This document shows positions 11,376-23,300 of a DNA stretch of 64,000 bases, piece after piece. The number at the start of each line of letters is the position of its first letter. Position 1 is the first letter of the stretch. This stretch comes from Chondrus crispus (Eukaryota > Rhodophyta > Florideophyceae > Gigartinales > Gigartinaceae), in assembly GCF_000350225.1 (NCBI RefSeq), contig NW_005179265.1, positions 1 through 64,000 of the forward strand. Reading direction: 5' to 3'. The notes beneath the pieces were generated by a model that searched no databases, was not told the DNA's origin, and saw nothing but the letters and a program-made list of their open reading frames with translations. The position numbers and the translations under genes are program-made.

Positions 11376-12587
11376 CTAATGCTGAATGGAACTTCCCGAA
11401 CCCCGAATCGCGGCTTTCTTGTGCGCTCTGCGGCTGCTTGCGCGTCCAATTCTGCTCCTTTTCTTCTTGGAAGGGGTGACGACGAGAACTTGGCGCAGTT
11501 CGGAGACGCCAACGAAGATCCCGTCGGCTCCAACGCATGCTTTGACCGCGCCGGCGCAGAGCCGAAGCGGAAACCCCTCCATACAATCAAGTACAATGGA
11601 ATGTATGGTCGAGATGCAGATGCTGTGCATTATGTGGGGCAAGCCTTCTAAGGTCGCGACATAGACACCCGGGTCGAGCCTCAAGAGGAGTCCGAGAGAT
11701 GGACTACGAAGACCCGACCCGCGGAGAGCGACTTCATCTTGATTAAGGTGTTTTCCAGCGTCATGGAAATCTCGGATTCGACGCGACGGAGAGCCGGTCC
11801 TCTCAAAGAGGAGGCTGTTGCGTACGAAAAGATCCCAGTACTTGACGGCAAGGTTTGGAGACCCTAGTAGTTGGAGACCGTTGCAGACGGCGGCGGAGAT
11901 GCACATGTCACTATTATCTCGGAACCGCACGGTCCCGTGTGTGGAAACGCGGTAGATCGGAGTCCGAGGATTGACCGCCCTGGAACGACCATGGATCATC
12001 TTCAGACTCCTGCCCTTTTGATCTGTGCAAAAACGATCAATACTTAAGAAGGCACTAATTCGGTCCCTCCCACCAAACTGGAAGAGATCGTCAACAATCT
12101 TGTGAGTTGTACTATTCCCGGTTCCGGAAATTGCTAGAGTGTATAGCAAAATACGGTGAGGAAGGTTGGTTGCGGCATCGACGCCATAGTACGTGTTGTC
12201 AACGTCGAGGTAGATGGACTCAATGTTCCACTCACCGTCGCCGATAATACAGTACTGGTTTGTGTCCGACAACGACTCTGTGAGACCAAGACGCCATATC
12301 TCTTCGAGAGAGACCTCTTCATCTGGCTTGCGGTGGAGCAGGGCGGTAATATGATCTCCTAGAAGGCTGTTGAACTCTTGTTCTGTTACAGCGTAACGGC
12401 GATGCCCGCTGGCCACCCAAATGTGGAACATGGAGCCCGTCTTGGAAACCTTGGTTACATCTGTTCGAGATGAGAGCTCGAACATTAAGTGGTCGCGGCT
12501 GGCGAAGCGTGCAGCTTTCAGAGCCAGATGCTTCCGCGGACGCTTACCTCCTGTGCTCTTCGCCGCTGTCCGCTTGGTCCTCGCCAT
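11376..12587 (-). CDS. Antisense ORF of G1: histone H3-tail mimic plus Cys/His/Asp domain
   Basis: An uninterrupted 403-aa ORF inside G1, opposite to gag-pol. Residues 2-27 read ARTKRTAAKSTGGKRPRK and on to KAAR, matching 21 of 26 residues of the canonical H3 tail. Lys at H3 positions 4, 9, 14, 18 and 23 and Ser10 are kept; Arg8 is Ala. No histone fold follows. Residues about 32-215 are unrecognised. Residues about 225-365 show Cys229 (DMCISAAVCNG), His321 (HIMHSICI) and Asp334 (IVLDCMEG), a spacing like papain-fold peptidases. The C-terminus is basic, with TPSKKKRSR as a candidate nuclear signal. The start is the only ATG giving the H3 match. A TATA-like CTATATC lies about 265 bp upstream on the minus strand. 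The ORF is real by length and the tail match is firm; the peptidase call is inference. Confidence 0.85.
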   Translation of the reverse strand: MARTKRTAAKSTGGKRPRKHLALKAARFASRDHLMFELSSRTDVTKVSKTGSMFHIWVASGHRRYAVTEQEFNSLLGDHITALLHRKPDEEVSLEEIWRLGLTESLSDTNQYCIIGDGEWNIESIYLDVDNTYYGVDAATNLPHRILLYTLAISGTGNSTTHKIVDDLFQFGGRDRISAFLSIDRFCTDQKGRSLKMIHGRSRAVNPRTPIYRVSTHGTVRFRDNSDMCISAAVCNGLQLLGSPNLAVKYWDLFVRNSLLFERTGSPSRRIRDFHDAGKHLNQDEVALRGSGLRSPSLGLLLRLDPGVYVATLEGLPHIMHSICISTIHSIVLDCMEGFPLRLCAGAVKACVGADGIFVGVSELRQVLVVTPSKKKRSRIGRASSRRAHKKAAIRGSGSSIQH

Positions 12588-12867
12588 CGTATTACGCTAT
12601 GAGGGGGGCCAAAGAGGGCACACGGGGACTGAAACCCCACCTGCGTGCCTCTCGATCTGGCGGGAAGCAGGAGGTCTAAGCTACGACGAGGACCACGGAG
12701 ACACGGCGGAAGAGCGGCGAGAGCTAAGCAGCGCAGGAAGCAGGAGCCCGAAAGAGCTAAACCGAAGCTGGGGTGGGGCGAGAAGGCGAACGGAGAGCGA
12801 CGGCAGATACCACAGGAAGGGAAGGGGGGTCCGAGCCGCAGGTCTGTGCTGATATAGGCTGGAGGGT

Positions 12868-12927
12868 AAAAAAAAAATCAAAAAATCAAAAAATCAAAAA
12901 ATCAAAAAATCAAAAAATCAAAATCAA
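12868..12927. repeat. Tandem ATCAAAAA repeat before the G1 polypurine tract
   Basis: About six copies of the 8-mer ATCAAAAA follow a run of A. The array lies between the antisense ORF start and the 3' LTR, upstream of that ORF on the minus strand, where it reads as T-rich. It could space promoter signals or simply be slippage sequence. Confidence 0.8.
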
Positions 12928-12978
12928 AGGCAAAATTTGAGTGGCCGGGGCCCGTGGCCCCGCCTAAGTGGGGGGTTG

Positions 12979-13172
12979 TGTGACACGTGGTTGGGACCGG
13001 TGTAAGTAATTGGAAGTTTAAGTTAGTAATTGTAGACCGCGCGCAAAAAGAGTATAAATGCGGTGGTTTTCGGTCGTCCTGTACGGACGAGACGAGAGAG
13101 ACACATCACACATCACAAAAAAAACACACACGGGTAAGACACGGGACGACGTACCCCGTTTTCACCCCAACA
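12979..13172 (+). repeat. 3' LTR of G1
   Basis: A 194-bp LTR almost identical to the copy at 6365-6556, with its TATA box at 13053-13059. It is preceded by the polypurine tract AAGTGGGGGG and followed by the ACATG target duplication. Confidence 0.93.
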
Positions 13173-13457
13173 ACATGGAAGTCAGTTTCTCAAGCGCAAA
13201 GCTCCCCATTGATCTGTAGATGTGCACGGCGTGGACCTTTTTTTAAAAATTACAGATTACAGATTGATTGCGCGCATATCAAGGTACTGCTCAGAACATT
13301 ACAGTTTTGTACACCGAGGTACTGTAGTTAGTCTCACTCAGGCTATTTCAGAGGACATTAGTAGATCGGGAACACTCACATTACAGAGGGATCCGGGGAA
13401 ACTCGATATTTGGCAATTAGAGGGTTTACTCGAGCACATTTCTGCAACATGCATATG

Positions 13458-14860
13458 TGTGGGACGTGTCCTTGGGCCTCAGTGTAAGTAATTAGGAAAT
13501 TAAGGAAATAATTGTAGGAAATATCTACAATGGATACGCAGTCATTATAAAAGCCGTGGCTGCGGTCTCCCGGGGGCCACACAGAAAAATAAGCGGAACA
13601 CACACGAAAAAAATAAGACACGAACCGACACCAAAATAGTATTCTTGTAGTGGGCCGACGCCAACAGTCAGTCGGGTCCTGCTTCCCTGGTCTTCGGTAT
13701 AAGCACGGGGCCGACGCAGCCAAGTTTTTATTTGTTTACGAAAACGTCGTGATGAAAGAGAAATCCGACGAAGACACATCCGGGGAACGTTCGTGCTACC
13801 TGCAAAGGAAGGCATTCGATTACTACTATAATACGTACCGTAAGAATAGTGGGCCCAAAGAGACGGCTAGCGATTACTGTGGGATCAATCTTCTCGTCCC
13901 TGGGTTGAGTGAGATGCGGATTCCTCACCGAGGGAGCCCGCGACGCGGACGCGCGGCGCTCGATTCAACCGATGCAGAGGTGCTATCGAAAAAGTCGTGG
14001 CAGACGTGGATAGTTTCGAGTAGTCGATCCGTGGCGCGTAGACGGAAGCGACGGAAAACGGGTTTGAATCCAGCGCGGATAAAACTACCGAACAATCGTA
14101 GATTTGGTCCGAAAGGGACGAGGGCGAGCGTGCCCCTGCTTGCTGTTGGGGACGGGTGTCAGGTCGTAACCCCTCAGGAGTTCGCCTCGGACACCTGTCC
14201 CAATATATTACTTGCCGTGTAGTGCGTGCCGGGTACTGTAAACAATTAGAGCAATAGCGCCACAATTATTAACTACCGTGTGGGCCCTCCCTCTACACGT
14301 GGGCATTTCTGTACACTCGTAATAGCTACGAACTACCACGCTACCAACTCGTGCGCCACGATACGAACGTAGCATTTCCGACCAGCCACACGGACGCCAT
14401 CTGTGCTACTAAACACGTACACTACGTAACTACCGAGCGGCATGCGCGCGCACTCCCCACACGTGGGCGCTCCGCCCACGTGTACATCGCACAAGACCGC
14501 CGGACTAGTAACCTCCGCGCGCTGGTCGTTAAACTACGACTTCCAGGCGGTCAAAAAAGTCCTACTCGACTGTTTTGAGTCAGTCCCCGAACCGGAATAA
14601 AATTTCCGAATAACTGTCGTGAGTCGGGTGGACGGCAACCATTTACTCGCGTCGTTAAACTAGATGAATTCCCACTGAGAAGGCGTCATTCAACACCGAT
14701 GCCAAATTCGGACTGCTCCGAAGTGCCGCCATGGACCACACCGACGTGTCACAGTTCGTCTTGTGTAGGTCACCTACTATGTACGAGGGACTCAAGAAGA
14801 CCGTTAAAGATTTCACGAAAGGCCGTAAGGCCTTTTCAGCTGCTTGCGATAATAAGACCG
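13458..14860 (+). mobile_element. Older, partial relative of G1 (5' LTR and gag start)
   Basis: The LTR-like part 13458-13636 (TGTGGGACGTG, AAGTAATT, TATAA) aligns with the G1 LTR. It is followed by a PBS-like site and a gag stretch matching G1 (FVYENVVMK, SDEDTSGE, later TDVSQFVL and KTVKDF). It is clearly more diverged than G1, broken in several places, split by a 660-bp insert, and ends where copia sequence begins near 14865. It is a fossil fragment with no pol. Confidence 0.8.
13878..14537. mobile_element. 660-bp insert in the G1-like gag fragment, probable solo LTR
   Basis: Gag similarity stops at AGCGATTAC and resumes after GACTTC, so 660 bp starting TGTGGGATC were inserted. GATTAC and GACTTC may be a worn target duplication. 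There is no coding content. GC-rich palindromes around GCCCACGTG near 14465-14485 resemble other LTR material here. The exact right edge and the family are unsure. Confidence 0.45.
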
Positions 14861-14969
14861 CAAATATAAGACAAGCGTACTTAGAAGCATCGGAACCAGT
14901 CGGCAGAGACATATTTATCAAAAGGGCGACCCCTGAGTTTGAGCTGTCCCCTGGCCAATGTCTGCAGGT

Positions 14970-15661
14970 TGTAGCATAAGGACGCGTGTCCTATCTACAC
15001 AAAAATACTGTCCGCGTGGAAACTTCAAAAACGTGGCAAACGTTATGACAACGACTGTCATTTTTCGGATTCGTTTAATGTTGCGTGTAAGGCGAAGGAT
15101 CCTTACAGTACCTCAAGTACAGTACTGTAGCGCAACGGCGCAAATAGTCGTTACGAAGTCTCCTCTGTATTGGCGCCGTTACGCTTTACGGTGTAAGAGG
15201 TACAGTATTCCGTAATTAATAAAGGAGGCCGCTAAGGGAATGAAGAGAGGACCATCGACAGCACACGGAGGCCTAGTCTGGTCAAGTCTGATCCCTAGTC
15301 CTCTACGTTTTCCTTTCTTTTTCGTAGGTCTTTTGGCCTTTTTCCCTTTCTTTTTCCGTTCTACGTTCCGACCACCCACTCGAGGGTGAGGCGCTACGAC
15401 AGCGCGGCTCCATGCCAGGATCCGGACTCCGCGTTGTCGCCCTGACGACAAGGGCGCCGAGTCACGCGTCGACCCTTCGATCTGCCAGCCGTTGCTCGTT
15501 GTGGTGCCGAACCCATTCGAGACTCTACCACGCTACCAGGGACACGTTCCCATTCGCTTATTGGCACGTACGCCCGGTGACATCGCACTTCGAGCTACAA
15601 TATACGCCCTGAGCTCGCTCCCGCCTTCGTGGTCGGGTGAGCGCTGGGGTGTTATACTACA
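14970..15661 (+). repeat. 5' LTR of G2
   Basis: 692 bp from TGTAGCATAAGG to TTATACTACA. It matches 27877-28570 along its length. The PBS TGGTCTCCCGACCTAG begins two bases after the end. Confidence 0.92.
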
Positions 15662-15744
15662 CTGGTCTCCCGACCTAGAAGTGTACGATCACTTACGTAT
15701 TTGCCACGTACGGCATCAATAGTATCCGATTGTCTACGTTGCCC

Positions 15745-18700
15745 ATGAGTTCTCCTCACCAATCCGTCGGCGGCTCCGAAGCTTCGGATCCACCTGCTCC
15801 GCCCGCAAGGAGTGACGCTCCCACTAATGTCGCTAGAAACCGTCCCGACATACAGCCGGTTACCTCGGCGTCTCCACCGCCTACGTATGAGCAGATGCTT
15901 CGAAACCTCGACGACATTCGAGACGCACTCGGAGAGGACGTGTACGACGATGTGTACGAACGATGCCGTGGAAATCTACGAGACAGGATGTTGGGCCGAT
16001 ATGAATCCTTCACGCAGAAACTGGAGAGCCTCCGTGCTCACGTCGACACGATTGAACCTCGACTCGTTCTCTGCGAAAGTCACATTCCGGACGATTCCTC
16101 CGCGGATCGTCTGCGCGGCCCGACTGCCGAACAAATGCGCGCGTTTGCGCATTTGACCACTCAAGTACAACAGCAACGCACACGTGCGAACGGCCTATGA
16201 GAGCATAGGGACACGTCTACCCAATCGCCTGCGAGATTTCGCGACGATTCTCGGCCTTCGCCAATCGTGTTGCATCCTTTCGAACCATTTCCTCTTCGTA
16301 TGGAACGCTCCGAACAAGGAGGGTCTCCGGAAGAAACCTCTCACGTTGAACAAACCGCCCGGTTGAGGGATCGACTGCCAGCCCACGTGGGAAGACCTTA
16401 CGAAAAGGCATTACCGTCTCAGATCCGCTCCGGACGCAGAGGCCCAGGCCTTGCGGCAACCCCCTTCGGTCAGTTCGGTCCGCTCGAGCCCGGCCTCGAG
16501 CCTTCTACTACCTTAATTCAAGAATTCCGACACGTCGTCGACTATCGCCTCTATCGTTTGGAGGACACGTCAAACTTTGCTACGGAAAGTGACGCCGGTC
16601 ACATGGCGAAATACGTGAGACGCTGTCGTGGCATTCGACTTACCATGAAGCCATTCGACGGATCTTCGCCGATTGGCCTCCTCCCATTTCTCAAGGACCT
16701 GAGCATACCGTTCAATGCCCAGCGTCTCAAAGAAGGGGTCGCCGTTCGCGTCGTTGCGCATTTCCTCGAGCGTGAGGCTGAGCGGCTGTACACTTCATTC
16801 ACGATGAGTGCCATACGTTCTGGTACTCTCCGGACGAGTGACTCGATTACGTGGCCCACACTCGTCCAAACGTTTATCCAGCGGTACTTGACTGATGACG
16901 TTCTCAGTCGAGCTTATGAGAAGGTCACGACCATCCGCCAACTCCCGTATGAGAACGAAAATTCGTACGCAGATCGGCTCGAGGCCGAAGCGTACGCTTG
17001 CACCGCTGTATTCTGAGACGCCGCCCTCGTGAACTACTACGTAAGGGGCCTGGCCCCCGAGACCCGAGACGTCGTAGCTTCGGCCGTCCAACGCTTGGCC
17101 GCAAACAAGCGCACTAGGCGGAGGGAGCAGCTAGCGGCATCCCTCGAATACACCTATTCTCTGCGTAGAAACATACCCCTTCTGCAGCTGTTGCACAGCT
17201 GCTGCCACGTTATACGAGAGCCCAAAAATTTTGTAATATTTCATTTACTCATCACGATCTATTGCCACTATTGTCGCGCACAGGGGCAACTGTGCAAATT
17301 CACCGTTCACTGTAATCTTCGTAAAAGACCAACTCTCCCCGAATAGCGCGTCATGTCTTCGCAAACAGAAACGATTCTCACAATATCCATCAATTTGCCC
17401 GCCTTTTTGCCGCCTTTCGCATTCAACATCACCCTGAAACAACACCAACCGATACCTTATTACGTTGTCTACTAACTCATCGCCACGACCAACCCCTTTC
17501 ACATTTCTCAATTACCAATATGCCTCCTCGTATCAATCTACCAACCACCGCAGCCGCTCTCGAAGTGCTCGAAGAGCATACCGCTGCACGAAACGAAGCC
17601 TTAAGTCAGTATGACGAGGCTCCCGACCTTCGCGACAGTGACGAGGATCTCGAAAGCGAATGCCCTCAAATTGACCGCTTTTTGAAGAAGACGGAAATCA
17701 AGCCATTCACCAAATGACAAATTTCAGTCTCGTCGAGTTCAACGGGATTTGGAACCAGTTGAGGTCTCACATCTCCCAGCGCTACAACAGGGGAAGAGGT
17801 TCCAAATCCCCTATCAAGCCCAAGGATCTCTTTTTCATAACCATGGCAGTGTTGAAACACGGGGCCAAGTGGGATCTAATGGCGTATTTGTTTGGCATCA
17901 AACCGGCGACATTCGAGAAGAGGGTTTCTGATATGATAAAAACAATTTCGGACTTCTCGTTCAATCGCTTCGTCACAAATTATGCGGATCGATATACGAT
18001 GGACCGTCTTATTGCCGACAAAACCGTTTTTAAACATTACAAGCTGTGCAGATACGCCACCGACGTGACGTTTCAGTAGAGCTTTCGCCCTGGGGTACGC
18101 TGGAAGAGGTCAAGAAATATATCTCTGGAAAACATAAGCTATACGGTTTTAAGGTAGAAGTCTCTGTTCTCCCAAAAAACGGACTCGCAGTATACGCAAG
18201 TTTACATCGCCCTGGCTCTATCGCTGATATTTAAATCATGAGGGACATGATGGCGTTTCACGACGATGCTTTAGAGAAGACAGAAAGCGAAAAGGCGATC
18301 ACAGATATCGGCCCATTTTCCGACAGGTTTCCAAATAGCTAGGCAGTCCTTCTGGATAAAGGGTATACAGGAATGGAGGCTGATGTGAGGACTATAATAC
18401 CAAAGAAAAACCCTCGCAGCGGAGTTTTAAGCATACCAGATCGAAAAGAGAACGAAAAAAAGCGTCGGACGGGGTGATAGTCGAGAATTTTTTTTGGGCG
18501 TCAGGGAGGACTATGGGCAGTTGTTTCGAATAAGTTTCGTTGGAAGGAGGACAGCTACGATAGCATTTTTCGTCTCACAATAGCTTTTACCAACCTACAC
18601 ATCAAGTGGCATCCGCTACGAGATGCCGATGGTCGTACTTATGAGCGGTATTTGAAGCGATTGTTCGCCATTGCAGACACTGCCGTCAAGAAGCGAAAGC

Positions 18701-19941
18701 GCGCTCAAGCGTCTTATCGTCAGCGACGTCAGAGAATGATGCAGCGCAGTGTTCGTGGTGAGCAGGAAGCTGAAGGAGCGGTTCTGTTCGAAGACGAGGA
18801 GGAGGAGGAGAGCGTTTCTGTGTGAGTAAAAATGCAGAGAGAGTCTAGGTTCATCTGGGAAAATATTGGTACTTGTTAAGGGAGAGCTGCAGTCTGAGCA
18901 CGTGTTGTGTAATTGCCGGGTTGGGTGGGTTTTGGCGGAGTGATTTAGTAAAATGAGAAAATACCTGATCTTCCGGATTTTTGCCATTACCTCCGACGCA
19001 AGCCGCAACTGATCCGCATACCTACTGACTTATCGTTGATCCGCCGGATAGCACTAGCGGAGTGTAACATGCATCGTGCGAGATCGGGGAAGGCGTTGCC
19101 GGACATCGGTGTCCATGTTCAGCGAACAACTCGTTCACCCAAGGCTACAGCTAGCTCCAAAACGTCTTCTGGATCCTAGCCGTATGTCGAAGAACAACGT
19201 GATGGCCGAGGCCTCCTCGCAGGAAATGCAGGTCTGTTGGGCGCCCCTGCCAGTTACCGCTTCGAACCTGTGATGGTCGTACCCGGGCTCCGAGACCTCG
19301 AGTCCTCAACTACAGGGGCGACGACGTCAACTCCTTCGATCACGGAAGCCGTCTCCGAGCTTGACATTACGAGACGCATCGAACGCTTTGTACCAGCGAA
19401 AGTACCGAAGCTCACCAACGAGCAAGTGGGCCTAGCACTCTCGATTGTGCCTCCCAACTCACAGCAGTACCATTGCTGGCTGTGTCGGATCGTTGGGCAT
19501 ACGTTATACAAATGCCCGTTCCTCACGCAGGAACAACAGTTGTACTCCGCGTACCAAAACTACCTGTATCAGCTGGAGACGCGTCCGCATATGCGCAACC
19601 TCAGCACACAAGTGGCGACGGACCGCTCTCGAGGTTTCGTCAATCAAGGCGGCCGAGGCCAAGTACGGTTTAACGATTCGCAACGGCGACCTCCGCCACG
19701 TGCGGGCCAAGAACAAAGGGGAGCGCCCTCCAGGTATCCCCGCCGTGAGGATTACCGCGAAAGGCGTCCACCATCGACTGGCGACGTGGAAGGAGCAATG
19801 ATGTATCTACGGGATCTAGTTACGTCAGATTTCGCCACCTGCAAACGTGACGAACGGGTGGCCCTACTCACGAACGATCCAAGCCAACCGAAGGCAGCAC
19901 CGTTATGCTCACGCCGAGTGGCATACAGGAAGAAGAAATAG
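15745..19941 (+). pseudogene. Gag region of G2
   Basis: The gag-like sequence starts at the ATG at 15745 (MSSPHQS) with a Pro/Ser-rich N-terminus and a charged helical stretch. A capsid-like part follows (MAKYVRRCRG, GLLPFLKDLS, LPYENENSYADRLE). The nucleocapsid has one zinc knuckle, CWLCRIVGHTLYKC, near 19471-19512 and an Arg/Gly-rich tail. A plain DNA transposon (17175-19065) interrupts it. The region is broken and should be read as a fossil. Confidence 0.8.
17175..19065 (+). mobile_element. PIF/Harbinger-like DNA transposon, decayed, inside G2 gag
   Basis: A 1.9-kb unit flanked by AACAT at 17170-17174 and 19066-19070. The transposase starts MPPRINLPTT (17520) and holds a helix-turn-helix-like part around FSLVEFNGIWNQLRSHI. 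The catalytic core has YATDVTFQ (first Asp, near 18060), SGKHKLYGFKVEVSV, LLDKGYTGME (second Asp, near 18355) and VIVENFF (Glu, near 18490). The acidic C-terminus ends at 18825. It is inactive: stops at 17715, 18077, 18232 and near 18341, plus frameshifts near 18070 and in the T-run near 18490. I found no clear terminal inverted repeats, and a 5-bp duplication is longer than the 3 bp usual for PIF, so the ends are provisional. Confidence 0.75.
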
Positions 19942-20335
19942 ACTACGGGGAAACCAGCGGGTCCTATCGCGATGCACGGCAAACGTTTGCCGGTCGAGAA
20001 GACGCTAGATCGTCCGGAGACAGTAGTTCCTCGGGAAAAGATTAGGGGTAAATACGATTGCGCGGTTCCGTGATTTACCCACGAATGCTTCCCAGAAACC
20101 GCTGCTCACGACGGAGGAAACAACCGTTCCAGGGATCAGCTCCAGAACGCGATCTGACGATCAGACCGGACCTCAAAGGTCCGGGAAGCCACAAGATAAC
20201 CCCACGCGAGGGGCTACGTGTAACGTTAAGGACCATGTCGACGAACGACGTCCTGATAAAAAGAAATGGCGCCGACACCGCGGACGAAGGAAGCGGCCTC
20301 GAAATAACGCATCCCTCAGAAGAGGGGAGCCACGT

Positions 20336-23300
20336 GTGGTTGATGGAGTCGTTTGCCTTCTGTCTTCGAAACTTTACAAGGTCTATGGATCTATCGCTAC
20401 GGCGACGAATGCATCTAAGCCATATCGAATTGCAATTGACACTTGTTCCGGTTACAATCTTGTCCGTCATGATTGCCTCCCCCCGGACTGGCGCTCATAC
20501 GAGATTCCCGGAGCGCCGTTGCCACGCCTGGCTGGAGCAGATTCGAATCCTCTCAAACTGACTTCCGTCGTACGCTTGGCCGTACGCCTAGGGAACGTCA
20601 CCTACCGGCTACCTTTCGTGGTAGCGGAGGCCCTGGCAGTCGATGTTCTGCTCGGGACCTCGTTTATAGACGTACACGTTGCCTCGATCGACGTGGTCAA
20701 CCAACGTCTGGAACTACGTCGTGGAGGCGCTGTCGCAGTTGTAGTCGCAAATAGCGTGGAAGGGTTCCCTGGAGGAGAGGGGGCCTCACCGAAAAAACCG
20801 TCTCGACTAAATCGCAGTGACAACGGTCATGGGACGGAAGCGGAACCGATCCGTTTGGCTCGTTGGGTTACGATCCCCGAAATGTCGCAGTTTGCCGTTA
20901 AAGTGACGACTAAGGGATCCGGACTGGTCTTCATGGAGCCGAAGCCTTCCCTGCAAAGTCGTCAGAGAGTACGTCTCACAAATGGCGTCGTGGACGTAAT
21001 GCCAAATCGTACGTTCCATGTCATCGTTGCCAATTTCTCGCACAAGCCAAGGAGGATCCCTAAGAACGCGGTCCTGGGGTACGCGAAACGTAGCCCGTTG
21101 GAAATCCTTACACCCGAGCGTGGAGTAGCCGAAGAGATCGGCCGTGTGCCCAACATTTCTCCGCTGTCGCATACCTCGCCAACTCAGGGCAGTGCCAAGG
21201 ACACAGGAGCGGACGAACCGTCGAAACGAGGTACTCGGGATGAAGAACCCCTCATCGTGAAGAGTGGGAATCAAGAGTCGACCTGTCCCGCGCTAAGTAT
21301 GGGTCACTGAGGTGCGAAATTATGAAGATTCCTCGTAAGCATTCGGCTATGTGGAACGGATCCCTGGGCACCATCAACGCTACAGAACACCGTATCGACT
21401 TGGTGGCGGGTACGAAACCCATTCTTTCTATGCCTTATCGACAAGGCCCCGCCATGCGTACGAAAGTGGCCGTCGAGGTCACGAAGATGCTCAACGCAGG
21501 AGTCATCGAGCCCGCCACATCGGAATGGGCGTCACCAGTGGTACTTGTACCTAAGAAGGATGGCACGTTGCGTTTTTGTGTCGACTATCGATGGCTGAAT
21601 TCCAAAACGTTGGCCGACGCCTACCCCCTACCTCGTATGGATGACTGCATAGACTCGCTCGGGAACGCGAGGGTCTTTTCTACGTTAGACTGCAAATTCT
21701 GGCTATTGGCAGATCCCGATCGCTAAAGAGGACCTCGATAAGACCACGTTCACGACGTACCTCGGAACGTTCCGGTATCTCCGTATGCCATTTGGACTCA
21801 AGAACGGGCCTGCAACTTTCGAAAGGGCGCTCGATATTATACTCTCCGGGGTTCGGTGGCAGATGTGCCTCGTGTACCTCGACGATGTGATCGTGTTCTC
21901 CCGTACGTTCGAGGAACACTCCCAACATCTGAACTGCGTGCTCACCATGCTACATTCGGCAGGAATATCGTTAAAAGTGGAGAAGTGTGCGTTCTTCCAA
22001 GAAAAGGTTCGTTACCTAGGTCACGTAATATCACCCGGAAAACTTCAAGTGGCCGACGAGGCAGCAGATTTGTTTAGGGATGCGAAGTTTCCCCAGATCT
22101 TGACGCAGGTCTGGTCATTCCTTGGGGCTTGTAACGTGTATCGTCGTCTTGTGAAGGACTTCTCCAAGATGTCCGCTTACGGATATGACGCGAAAATCCG
22201 CAAACGTAGACTGGGATCGCCCCACGGAAGAACAGCTCGTAGCTTTCGAACTCTGAAAGCCAGGATGATATCGCCACCCGTCCTGTCGCTGCCACGTCTT
22301 GGCAAGCCTTACGTGATCGACACGGACGCATCCGCCTATCAGCTCGGCTGCACGCTCCTGCAAGAACAAGACGAGCCCGGAGACTGGCGACCTGTCGGTT
22401 ACTGGTCTTATGCGCTGAACGACAGCGAACGAAATTATTCAGCTACGGAACCCGAAAGCTACGCCGTCGTCTGGGCAATCACGTCGTTACGCCCATATGT
22501 CGAAGCCACGCGTTTCAAGGTAAGAACGGATCATGATGCCTTGCGTTGTCTCATGACCCTGACAGAATCGTCTGGACGTCTGACACGGTGGAGGCTACGT
22601 TTGGCCGAGTTCGATTTCACCATCAAGTACCGACCAGGACGCGTCCACCAAGTGCCGGATGCGCTGTCTCGATTGATATCTCTACGTCGTAGACCGCAAC
22701 GCCCTGTCGAAGACGACATACCCACGTTCTATGTCCAACCCGCGACATCGATCAACACTATGACGGTAACAGACGTCTCAGACAAATTACGTGACCACAC
22801 GTGCACGGAGCACTGTGAACACAGAACTGAGCAGGTCATGGTTACGACCAGAGCAGGTGCGTCCGCAACGGCAACAAACAACACGCTGAGCACAGGACAG
22901 GTCGACAGGCCAGAGGACAACGCAAAGAACGACGAATTGGACGATGTCGACATCGATATTCAAGGCCCATACGACGTGGAGAACGAAGAACAGTATGGTG
23001 AAGCGCCAGCCGTTGATCGTCTACCCGCACCTCTCACGCTCCAAGAGCTCGCCGAAGAGCAGAAGCGAAACGATTTCTGCCAGACGGTGCTAGCGCGACA
23101 GCACTGGAAGTACGACTCCAATTTCCTCGAAGACCACGATGGTCTCTTGAAACGTCGGAACCCTTACGACCGGGAAATTGTACAGATCGTTGTACCTAAA
23201 TCACTACGTGCCCGTCTACTTTCATTGACACACGAGCCTGTCATTGCTGGCCAACCGGGCCAAAACAGGATGTACTACGTTTTGCGACGCTCGTACTACT

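Larger units (their letters stand above)
6365..13172 (+). mobile_element. Young Ty3/gypsy LTR retrotransposon G1
   Basis: A 6.8-kb element bounded by the target duplication ACATG (6360-6364 and 13173-13177). LTRs of 192 and 194 bp begin TGTGACACG and end in ACA. They differ by only a handful of bases, so the insertion is recent. Gag, protease, RT, RNase H and integrase follow in the Ty3/gypsy order. No chromodomain is seen after integrase, which sets G1 apart from the other gypsy elements here. Between pol and the polypurine tract (AAGTGGGGGG, 12966-12975) lies an antisense ORF with a histone H3-like tail. The coding part looks nearly whole, with at most about one break. Confidence 0.95.

Noticed and set aside
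11376-12587. Treating the H3-like ORF as an ordinary host histone gene
   Set aside because: Only the tail matches; there is no histone fold, and the gene lies inside the LTR pair and target duplication of G1.
12421-12852. Plus-strand open frames across the G1 antisense gene
   Set aside because: They are shadows of the minus-strand ORF and its upstream region, with no domain of their own.
17520-18079. Host gene inside G2
   Set aside because: The blocks are those of a DDE transposase, and the unit is flanked by a short duplication.
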